NCBI GenBank assembly: GCA_023433515.1
Contig: JAEZCN010000046.1
Span: 1 to 9,521, forward strand
Direction of reading: 5' to 3'
Origin: Pseudomonadota bacterium
GTDB taxonomy: Bacteria > Pseudomonadota > Gammaproteobacteria > Steroidobacterales > Steroidobacteraceae
DNA length: 9,521 bases
Shown: piece after piece, positions 1 to 5,001 of the stretch
Position numbering within the stretch: the stretch's first letter is position 1
Layout of the letters: every line of letters begins with the position of its first letter
The notes under the pieces: model-generated
Told to the model about the DNA's origin: nothing
Database searches by the model: none
The model's input: only the letters and a program-made list of their open reading frames with translations
Program-made: the position numbers and the translations under genes

Positions 1-1
1 T

Positions 2-37
2 CGCCTGACGGCCGCCTTCGACGTGGTGCCGGACTGA
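2..37 (+). CDS. Possible 3' end of a plus-strand gene entering from the left
   Basis: One plus-strand frame is open from the window edge to a TGA at 35-37 and would encode the last 11 residues RLTAAFDVVPD. The next base, 38, is the first base of the stop codon of the convergent lipoprotein gene. Genes abutting tail to tail are common in compact bacterial genomes. Eleven residues are too few to name a family, and an open frame this short could be chance, so this is only a possibility. Confidence 0.3.
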   Translation, partial: RLTAAFDVVPD

Positions 38-595
38 CTACTTCTTCGCGCCCTGCGAGGCGACGACGTTGGCGTCGCTGCCCAACGAGTACAGATACTC
101 GTGGTACTCGTCGGAGCCCAGCTTGAAGGTGGCGAGCTTCGCGCGCTGCTCGGGTGTCAGCGTGTATTCCTGGTATCCGCGCTCGACGAGGCAATGCTTG
201 AAGGTCTCCGCCTGCATGCGCTTCGCCTGCATCTCCTGCGAACGCTGCTGGGTGGCCGCGCGCTGAACGAAGTCGGATCCGGCCATGCCGCTGTACGTGC
301 CCGACGCGGGGACGTTGCTTGTGCTGCCTGCGGAACCTCCGGCGGCGGCGCCGCTGGCCGCGGTCGCGCCGCGCGCCGTGTCCGTCTGGGCGCTCGCGTT
401 CTTGCCGCTGATTCCTCCGGCCGTGCCAGCGCCGTTACCTGCGTTCTGCATTGCGGCGAGGCCCGTGCACATGCCGATGTCCGTGCCGTAATCGACCCGG
501 CTCACGCCCGCCTTGCCCCAGGCGGTTTGCTGACCCGTGCTGGCGCATCCGGCCAGCGCGATACTCACACCTGCTACTAACAAAATGGATTTCAT
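38..595 (-). CDS. Hypothetical Gly/Ala/Ser-rich lipoprotein (185 aa)
   Basis: I do not recognise the family. The start at 593-595 is well supported: it gives a type II signal peptide with lipobox L14-A15-G16-C17, and a GGGAG ribosome site lies a few bases upstream. The residue after the Cys is Ala, which favours outer-membrane sorting by the usual +2 rule. The mature protein has three parts: residues 18-50 with one Cys (C43); a low-complexity Gly/Ala/Ser/Asn linker at about 51-105; and a charged, probably helical C-terminal half. That half holds the Gln/Arg-rich stretch 111-130, C135, and a TLTPEQRAKLATF segment followed by tyrosines. C43 and C135 could form a periplasmic disulfide. It sits 140 bp beyond the feo operon and probably has its own promoter. 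The same reading frame stays open far upstream of this start, but that extension is an Arg-rich shadow of the neighbouring gene. The coding and lipoprotein calls are firm; the function is unknown. Confidence 0.85.
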   Translation of the reverse strand: MKSILLVAGVSIALAGCASTGQQTAWGKAGVSRVDYGTDIGMCTGLAAMQNAGNGAGTAGGISGKNASAQTDTARGATAASGAAAGGSAGSTSNVPASGTYSGMAGSDFVQRAATQQRSQEMQAKRMQAETFKHCLVERGYQEYTLTPEQRAKLATFKLGSDEYHEYLYSLGSDANVVASQGAKK

Positions 596-611
596 CGAAG
601 GTCTCCCTGCA

Positions 612-620
612 ATTAGACCA
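612..620 (-). promoter_or_regulatory. Possible extended -10 promoter for the lipoprotein gene
   Basis: Read on the minus strand, this is TGGTCTAAT: a -10 hexamer matching TATAAT at five of six positions and preceded by the TGn extension. I find no good -35 box at 16-18 bp, which an extended -10 can tolerate. Transcription would start only some 5-8 bases downstream, right at the GGGAG ribosome site, giving a very short leader. The remaining gap bases 621-735 hold no recognisable gene or convincing terminator. Confidence 0.3.
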
Positions 621-735
621 AGCCGTTTCGACCGCCCGGCACGTGAAAGATTCCGGCGCGTTCGGGGGCGGCAAGATACCCGCAAGTCTCGCACCGATAC
701 AACGAAGCGCGCCGCGAAAGCGGGAAATGCGAAAT

Positions 736-1644
736 TCAGCGCCCTGGCGCCGCGTGCACGGCCGCGCGCGAGCGGTCGATGACCTCGCACAGGCTGCCGG
801 TCGCCGCGATGACCGACGGACCCATGCGATCGATGCGCAGGTCGCTGTGCGCGACCAGCCGGCCGTCTCGCACCGCGCTGAGCGCCGGAAACCTGCGCCA
901 CTCCGCGAGCCACGGATCGCCGGCTCCGGGCGGCCCGGATGCGATGATGAGTTCGGGATCGCGCAGCACCACCGACTCGCGCGTGACGGCGGGCGCCGCT
1001 GTGCCGAGTTCGGCGAACACGTTTTCCGCGCCGCACAGCCGCAACGCGTCGTTGATCACGTGTTTGCCGCCGATCGTGTAGATAGGCCGATCCCAGATCT
1101 GGTACAGCACGCGGATGCGCGGTCGCGCGCGGTACTTCGCCGCGATTGCCTCGAGCTCGGCACGCAGGTCGGCCGCGCTCTCCGTCGCCACTTCGGCCGT
1201 GCCTGTCAGGGCGCCGAGCCGTTCGATGGATTCGGGCATGCCCGCCAGCCGGGTGACGTGTACTTCGTAAACCGGCACACCGAGCGAGCGGATGCGGTCG
1301 ATGCGCACGCGTTGCACGACGTCGACCGCGACCACCACGACGCTCGGGCGCAGCGTGAGCAGTTGTTCGAAGTCGAGCGTTTCCGCGTCGCCGACGACGG
1401 GGATGCGGGCCGCCTCCGCCGGTTCGACGCTGTGCGCGATGGTGCCGACGAGGCAATGTCCCGCGCCGGCCGCGTACAACATCGCGGTCGTGCCGGGGGC
1501 GAGCGAGACGATGCGGCAGGACTGCGTGTTCACGGTCACGCGCGCGCCGGTGTCGTCGACGACGGCGCGCGTGGCATCCGCGGCGTTCGCGCTTGAAGAC
1601 ATCGCGGCCGCGAACAGCAGGCCGGGCAGGAGCGTGAACTTCAC
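736..1644 (-). CDS. BtuF-like periplasmic substrate-binding protein (helical-backbone metal receptor family)
   Basis: A 302-residue protein of the periplasmic binding protein family that includes BtuF (vitamin B12) and ferric-siderophore receptors of ABC importers. The GTG start at 1642-1644 gives a Sec signal peptide with a hydrophobic core at 5-15 and likely cleavage after SANA (residue 21); there is no lipobox. The first lobe opens with RIVSLAPGTTAML (44-56). A DFEQLLTLRPSVVVV segment (91-105) follows, then a long connecting helix around 137-173. The second lobe carries RPIYTIGGKHVINDALRLCG (186-205), ENVF, and a VTRESVVLRDPELIIASG-type strand, the pattern seen in BtuF. The GTG overlaps the TGA of the upstream small gene (GTGA) and I see no strong ribosome site, so translational coupling is likely. 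No ABC permease or ATPase gene is in the window, so the ligand (corrinoid, haem or iron chelate) and partner are open. The family call is strong, the ligand weak. Confidence 0.85.
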   Translation of the reverse strand: MKFTLLPGLLFAAAMSSSANAADATRAVVDDTGARVTVNTQSCRIVSLAPGTTAMLYAAGAGHCLVGTIAHSVEPAEAARIPVVGDAETLDFEQLLTLRPSVVVVAVDVVQRVRIDRIRSLGVPVYEVHVTRLAGMPESIERLGALTGTAEVATESAADLRAELEAIAAKYRARPRIRVLYQIWDRPIYTIGGKHVINDALRLCGAENVFAELGTAAPAVTRESVVLRDPELIIASGPPGAGDPWLAEWRRFPALSAVRDGRLVAHSDLRIDRMGPSVIAATGSLCEVIDRSRAAVHAAPGR

Positions 1645-1880
1645 CGACGGTCGTGCGGCGCGCGCACGGGATTCGCGGCGCACCCGTCGCAACCACCGCC
1701 AGCGCGCAGGATGCGCGGCTGCAATACGCGCGCGCGGAATCCATCGAGCCCACCACGGCGCGCGGCCCACGCATCGAGCGAGACCAGGATCTTCAGCCGC
1801 CGCCGCGCCGGCATGAGTTTCCATGCGGCCACCAGGAACGCGGCGAAGACGATGACGGCGACTGCGATTTGCTGCCACAT
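1641..1880 (-). CDS. Small single-span membrane protein with C-terminal GGGCDGC motif, downstream of feoB
   Basis: A 79-residue protein. Residues 3-23 are a hydrophobic helix, followed by the basic stretch RRRLK (26-30), so the C-terminal part should face the cytoplasm. Near the end is G61-G-G-C64-D-G-C67, a CxxC in a glycine run. This layout resembles the small Cys-rich membrane proteins that accompany FeoB in many bacteria (FeoB-associated Cys-rich family, and a DUF6587-type proteobacterial group as far as I recall). The gene begins 9 bases after the feoB stop with only a weak ribosome site, and its TGA overlaps the GTG of the BtuF-like gene, so all are probably translated as one operon. 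A role in FeoB assembly or in handling Fe(II) at the cytoplasmic face, perhaps in place of FeoC (which I do not see), is inference. That it is a real gene rests on the tight overlaps, the membrane span and the CxxC motif. Confidence 0.75.
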   Translation of the reverse strand: MWQQIAVAVIVFAAFLVAAWKLMPARRRLKILVSLDAWAARRGGLDGFRARVLQPRILRAGGGCDGCAANPVRAPHDRR

Positions 1881-1889
1881 GGCGAAACT

Positions 1890-3764
1890 CTACGCCCAGG
1901 ATCCGACCACGCGGTAGGTGATGAATGCCGCGATGTAGGCCAGCGCAAACAGATAGGCCGCCATGATGATGGGATAACGCCACGAGTTGGTCTCGCGCTT
2001 CACGATCGCGAGCGTCGACAGGCACTGCGGGGCGAACACGTACCAGGCGAGCAGCGAGCAGGCCGTGGCCAGGCTCCAGCCGCTCGCGATCACGGGTTCG
2101 AGCTGGTTTGCCAGGTCGTCACCCGTGGACGACATCGCGTAAACCGTGCCGAGCGCGCCGACGGCGACTTCGCGCGCGGCGAGTCCGGGCACCAGGGCGA
2201 TCGAGATCTGCCAGTTGAAACCAATGGGCGCGAAGACGTGTTCGAGCAATGCACCGAGACGTCCCGCGAAGCTGTACTGGATCGGGAGTCCGGTCGCGTC
2301 CGGCGGCGGCGCGGGGTAGCTGGACAGGAACCACAGCAGGATCATCAACGCGAGAATGATGCCGCCGACGCGCGTCACGAAGATGCGCACGCGTTCCCAC
2401 AATCCGAGCAGCAGGTTGCCGGCGTGCGGCCACTGGAAATCCGGCAGCTCGAGCATCAGCGGCGAGTGGCGCGACCCGCCGGTGAATTGCTTGACGACGA
2501 GCGCGACCAGCAGCGACGAGAGAATCCCGGCCGCGTACAGGCCGAACAGCACGAGGCCTTGCAGGTTGAAGATGCCCACGTCGCGCGCCGGGATGAACGC
2601 GGCGATCAACAGGCCGTACACGGGCAGGCGCGCCGAGCAGGTCATGAGCGGCGCGATCATGATCGTGGTAAGCCTGTCGCGCCAGTTCGGGATCGTGCGC
2701 GTCGCCATGATGCCGGGGATGGCGCAGGCGTGACTCGACAGCAACGGGATGAATGCGCGCCCCGAAAGCCCGACCCAGCCCATGAGCCGGTCGAGTAGAT
2801 AGGCGGCGCGCGGCAGGTAGCCCGAGTCCTCGAGGAAGAGGATGAAGAAGAACAGGATCACGATCTGCGGGAGGAACACGAGCACCGCGCCCGCGCCCGC
2901 GATCACACCGTCGGACAGCAGGCTCGCGAGCGGACCGGGCGGCAGATGTTCCGCGACCCAGGCGCCGAGCGCGCCCATGCCGGCGTCGATGGCGTCCATG
3001 AGCGGCGCCGCCCAGCTGAATACCGCCTGGAAGATCAGGAACATGACGATCGCGAGCACCACGACACCGCCGACGGGATGCAGCAGCACGCGATCGAAAC
3101 GGCCCAGCCACTCGTTGTCGCGCGGCGCGGAATAACCCACCGCCGCCAGCAGACCGCGCAGGTCCGCCTGCGTCTGCTCGGCGTCTTCGGCCGTCGGTTC
3201 GTGCCACTGCGGGGCGCGCGCGGCGCGGTTGCCGCTCCAGCGGGACGGCTCGATGGCCTCGATGAGCGCATCGGCCCCGCCGCGTTTGACGGCAATGGTC
3301 GGGAGCACTTGAACGCCGAGCTCGCTCGAGAGGCGCGCGACGTCGATGTGCACACCGCGCCGCTTCGCGACGTCCATGCGATTGAGCGCGAGCATCATCG
3401 GCAGCCCGAGACGTTTCACCTCGAGCGCGAGCCTGAGGCCGATCGGCAGGTGCACGGCGTCCACCACGCACACGACGAGATCCGGCGAGGTCTCGCCGGC
3501 CACGCGCCCGAGCAGCACGTCGCGGGTTATCGCCTCGTCCAGCGTGGTGGGCTTGAGTCCATAGGTGCCCGGCAGGTCGAGAATGCGCAGCACGCGGCCG
3601 TCGCTCGCCGTGCGCTCGCCTTCGCGCCGCTCGACGGTGACACCCGGGTAGTTAGCTACCTTCTGGTGGCTCCCGGTGAGGCGGTTGAACAACGCGGTCT
3701 TGCCGCAGTTGGGCACGCCAACGAGCGCGATGCGCAGTGAAGAAGTGGTGACGGAAGCGTCCAA
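1890..3764 (-). CDS. feoB: Ferrous iron transport protein B (GTP-driven Fe(II) permease)
   Basis: FeoB imports Fe(II) across the inner membrane. The N-terminal G domain shows G1 GVPNCGKT (16-23), the switch I Thr at T43 in YPGVTVE, G3 DLPG (63-66) and G4 NRMD (128-131). A helical spacer follows to about 225, then the membrane domain starts at about 233. The first Gate repeat carries EDSGYLPR (312-319) and SSHACAIPGIMATRTI with C347; C376 lies in MTCSARLPVY, and the second Gate repeat has GLAAREVAVGALG. C347 and C376 match the conserved membrane cysteines of FeoB. At 624 residues it is shorter than the roughly 770 of E. coli FeoB and ends soon after the last helix, without the Cys-containing tail. 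The start is TTG (3762-3764): the upstream frame reaches a stop with no ATG or GTG, and AGGAA motifs lie just before it. It is 77 bases after feoA, in one operon with it. Fur-type control would act from 4226-4246. Confidence 0.97.
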   Translation of the reverse strand: MDASVTTSSLRIALVGVPNCGKTALFNRLTGSHQKVANYPGVTVERREGERTASDGRVLRILDLPGTYGLKPTTLDEAITRDVLLGRVAGETSPDLVVCVVDAVHLPIGLRLALEVKRLGLPMMLALNRMDVAKRRGVHIDVARLSSELGVQVLPTIAVKRGGADALIEAIEPSRWSGNRAARAPQWHEPTAEDAEQTQADLRGLLAAVGYSAPRDNEWLGRFDRVLLHPVGGVVVLAIVMFLIFQAVFSWAAPLMDAIDAGMGALGAWVAEHLPPGPLASLLSDGVIAGAGAVLVFLPQIVILFFFILFLEDSGYLPRAAYLLDRLMGWVGLSGRAFIPLLSSHACAIPGIMATRTIPNWRDRLTTIMIAPLMTCSARLPVYGLLIAAFIPARDVGIFNLQGLVLFGLYAAGILSSLLVALVVKQFTGGSRHSPLMLELPDFQWPHAGNLLLGLWERVRIFVTRVGGIILALMILLWFLSSYPAPPPDATGLPIQYSFAGRLGALLEHVFAPIGFNWQISIALVPGLAAREVAVGALGTVYAMSSTGDDLANQLEPVIASGWSLATACSLLAWYVFAPQCLSTLAIVKRETNSWRYPIIMAAYLFALAYIAAFITYRVVGSWA

Positions 3765-3779
3765 GATTCCTGAGTTCCT

Positions 3780-3800
3780 GCCCGGACTCTCGACCGGGGC
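3780..3800 (-). promoter_or_regulatory. Putative RNA hairpin in the feoA-feoB intercistronic gap
   Basis: In the minus-strand transcript the 77-base gap between feoA and feoB contains GCCCCGG, a short loop and CCGGGC. These can pair as a stem of six base pairs with one bulged C. The hairpin ends directly before the AGGAA motifs that would serve the TTG start of feoB. No U-run follows it, so it is not a standard terminator. It could protect the mRNA end or lower feoB translation relative to feoA. In GC-rich DNA a stem of this size can occur by chance. Confidence 0.35.
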
Positions 3801-3841
3801 TCTGATGGGCTCTGTCTGCGCTCAACCCTGCCGGACGACGA

Positions 3842-4186
3842 TCAGGCGACGGCGGCCTGCGTGCTTCCGCCTTCGAGCGCGCGGCTTCCGATCGATTCCG
3901 TCTGCGAGCGGTGCACGCGCACCGCGGCCGCTTCCGCGCGGCGCAGCGCGAACGTCGAGCCGCCGATGCGCACCGCCAGGGGATCACCGCCTAACCACAT
4001 GCGCGCGACGATCTCGCAGCGCGCGCCGGCGACGAAACCCAGGTCGCGCAGCCGCGCGAGCAGCGCTTCGGTTTCCTGCGCGTCCACGCCGGGAAGCACC
4101 GAGGAATCGAGGCTCGAAACCCAGCCGTGGTCGCCCCGCTGCAGTTCGGTCAGCGAGACGGATGAGTCCGACAGGGAAACATTCAT
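3842..4186 (-). CDS. feoA: Ferrous iron transport protein A (FeoA, SH3-like)
   Basis: FeoA is a small cytoplasmic SH3-like partner of FeoB, needed for full Fe(II) uptake. The family signature is at residues 43-91: ARLRDLGFVAGARCEIVAR, then WLGGDPLAVRIGGSTFALRR and a final AAVRV strand. The fold opens with SLTELQRGDHGWV (11-23). The ATG at 4184-4186 is preceded by GGAG at an 8-base spacing. A longer upstream reading from 4300 is rejected because it would run through the Fur-like site and lacks family similarity. At 114 residues it is longer than the usual 75-90: it has about 10 extra residues at the N terminus, a loop insertion around 28-40, and a polar 20-residue tail after the last strand. 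It is the first gene of the minus-strand operon and diverges from the TetR-efflux operon. Confidence 0.95.
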   Translation of the reverse strand: MNVSLSDSSVSLTELQRGDHGWVSSLDSSVLPGVDAQETEALLARLRDLGFVAGARCEIVARMWLGGDPLAVRIGGSTFALRRAEAAAVRVHRSQTESIGSRALEGGSTQAAVA

Positions 4187-4225
4187 TTTCACGGCTCCAA
4201 GTATGGGTTCGGGGCACCCGTATGT

Positions 4226-4246
4226 AAATGCGAGAGGTTCGCATTT
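4226..4246 (-). promoter_or_regulatory. Putative Fur box upstream of feoA
   Basis: A perfect inverted repeat, AAATGCGA and TCGCATTT with 5 bp between, lies 39 bp before the feoA start. Its 19-bp core (4227-4245) matches the Fur consensus AATGATAATNATTATCATT at 11 of 18 scored positions, including both outer AATG/CATT ends, and GCGA/TCGC variants of this kind are seen in GC-rich gammaproteobacteria. feo operons are classic targets of Fe(II)-Fur repression. Position, symmetry and the downstream gene agree; binding itself is inferred. Clear -10 and -35 boxes for feoA could not be fixed. Confidence 0.65.
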
Positions 4247-4253
4247 GCATGAA

Positions 4254-4267
4254 TGTGCGTTTGCACA
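4254..4267. repeat. Short inverted repeat TGTGC-N4-GCACA in the divergent promoter region
   Basis: Two perfect 5-bp arms are separated by GTTT, between the Fur-like site and the TetR-type palindrome. A TTTGCA hexamer also recurs at 4244-4249 and 4260-4265. It could be a site for another regulator, or lie in the feoA promoter. The spacing does not fit the CRP pattern (TGTGA-N6-TCACA) and I cannot assign a protein. It is short enough to be chance. Confidence 0.25.
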
Positions 4268-4279
4268 GACTTCTAGTAA

Positions 4280-4309
4280 TTGACACCGTGTCAGCCACAC
4301 GACTAGGCT
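4280..4309 (+). promoter_or_regulatory. Putative tetR-efflux operon promoter, possibly leaderless
   Basis: A perfect -35 hexamer TTGACA lies at 4280-4285. With an 18-bp spacer, TAGGCT at 4304-4309 is a weak -10 (three of six matches). Transcription would then start at about 4315-4318, on top of the tetR ATG at 4318. This agrees with the lack of any ribosome site before that ATG, so the mRNA may be leaderless. The -35 overlaps the palindrome at 4281-4293. The -35 is convincing, the -10 is not. Confidence 0.45.
4281..4293. promoter_or_regulatory. Putative TetR-family operator (TGACAC-C-GTGTCA)
   Basis: A perfect 6-bp inverted repeat around a single central base, ending 24 bp before the tetR start and overlapping the TTGACA -35 box. 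TetR-family dimers typically bind such palindromes in their own promoters, and a protein here would block polymerase. The natural reading is autorepression of the tetR-efflux operon, relieved when a pump substrate binds the repressor. The link to this particular TetR is inferred from position. Confidence 0.6.
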
Positions 4310-4317
4310 CCCACCTC

Positions 4318-4956
4318 ATGAACTACATCGCCGAACGCCGACTCGAGGAAAAGGAGCGCCGCCGCGCCGAGATCATCGACGCCGCCGAAGCCGCGGGCCG
4401 CGAGATGGGGCTCGACTCGCTCACGATGGATGACGTCGCGCGCCGCGCGCGCCTGTCGCGCGCGCTGCTCTATGTGTACTTCCAGGATCGCTCCGACCTC
4501 ATGTTCGGACTCGCCGAACGCGCGATGGGCATGCTGCTCGCGCGATTCAACGAAGCCGCCGAGCGCCACCGTGCCGGTCTCGACCAGGTCATCGCCATCG
4601 GCCGCGCCTACGTCGCGTTTTCACAGGAATTCCCCGTGCTTTTCGAAGCACTCGCGCGCTGCGAGCTCAAGACTCCGGAACCCACCGAAGGTTCGCCCTC
4701 GGAGCAGGCCTGTGCGATCGGCGGCGATCGATTGCAACATCGGCTCATCCAGTCGATCGAAGCCGGCGTGCGCGACGGCAGCGTCCGTTCCGACATCGGA
4801 TCTCCGCTGCTCACCAGCGTCACGCTGTGGGGGTTCATGCACGGAATCATCCAGCTCACGACGACGAAGGCCAACGCGCTCGCGCATCACGGCGTGACCG
4901 CACAGTCGCTCGTCGAACACGCGATCAGCTTGGTCGCGCGAGATCTGAAGGCCTGA
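4318..4956 (+). CDS. TetR/AcrR-family transcriptional regulator
   Basis: A 212-residue DNA-binding repressor. Residues 12-63 are the TetR N-terminal domain: RRRAEIIDAAEAAGREMG (14-31), then the helix-turn-helix from LTMDDVARRARLS to ALLYVYFQDRSDLMF (35-63). The rest is the all-helical ligand-binding and dimer domain. A TLWGFMHGIIQL stretch late in the protein resembles the WHG-type C-terminal domain of some TetR proteins. The ATG at 4318 is chosen because the family's usual short N-terminal tail then precedes helix 1; in-frame starts at 4288 (GTG) and 4228 (ATG) would put the operator or the Fur-like site inside the gene. It lies 45 bp before the outer-membrane channel gene on the same strand, so it most likely represses this pump and itself. 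The inducing ligand cannot be told. Confidence 0.93.
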   Translation: MNYIAERRLEEKERRRAEIIDAAEAAGREMGLDSLTMDDVARRARLSRALLYVYFQDRSDLMFGLAERAMGMLLARFNEAAERHRAGLDQVIAIGRAYVAFSQEFPVLFEALARCELKTPEPTEGSPSEQACAIGGDRLQHRLIQSIEAGVRDGSVRSDIGSPLLTSVTLWGFMHGIIQLTTTKANALAHHGVTAQSLVEHAISLVARDLKA

Positions 4957-5001
4957 GTTCTTTCATCCATATCCTCAGGAAAAAGGCGTCACGGATTAGA
5001 C

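Noticed and set aside
712..723. CCGC-GAAA-GCGG hairpin downstream of the BtuF-like gene as a terminator
   Set aside because: Only 4 bp of stem and no T-run on the minus strand; expected by chance in this base composition.
38..1774. Long minus-strand frame running through the lipoprotein gene into the BtuF-like gene
   Set aside because: Only the last 185 codons (38-595) are genuine. The upstream part is an Arg-rich out-of-frame reading of the BtuF-like gene, and the lipobox with its ribosome site fixes the true start at 595.
736..2025. 429-codon version of the BtuF-like protein
   Set aside because: The first 127 codons overlap the small membrane protein and feoB in another frame; the GTG at 1644 directly precedes a signal peptide and overlaps the upstream stop, so it is the better start.
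1653..3471. Long open frames on both strands overlapping feoB (for example 1653-2798 plus and 2119-3471 minus)
   Set aside because: They are Arg/His-rich shadows of feoB caused by high GC content; feoB itself has all expected motifs in one uninterrupted frame.
4228..4317. Longer tetR starting at ATG 4228 or GTG 4288
   Set aside because: These would place the Fur-like site or the operator palindrome inside the coding region and add residues not typical before TetR helix 1.
4952..4979. Inverted repeat CCTGAG/CTCAGG between tetR and the channel gene as a terminator
   Set aside because: A 6-bp stem with a 16-base loop followed by A residues, not T; it does not resemble a terminator and the genes look co-transcribed.
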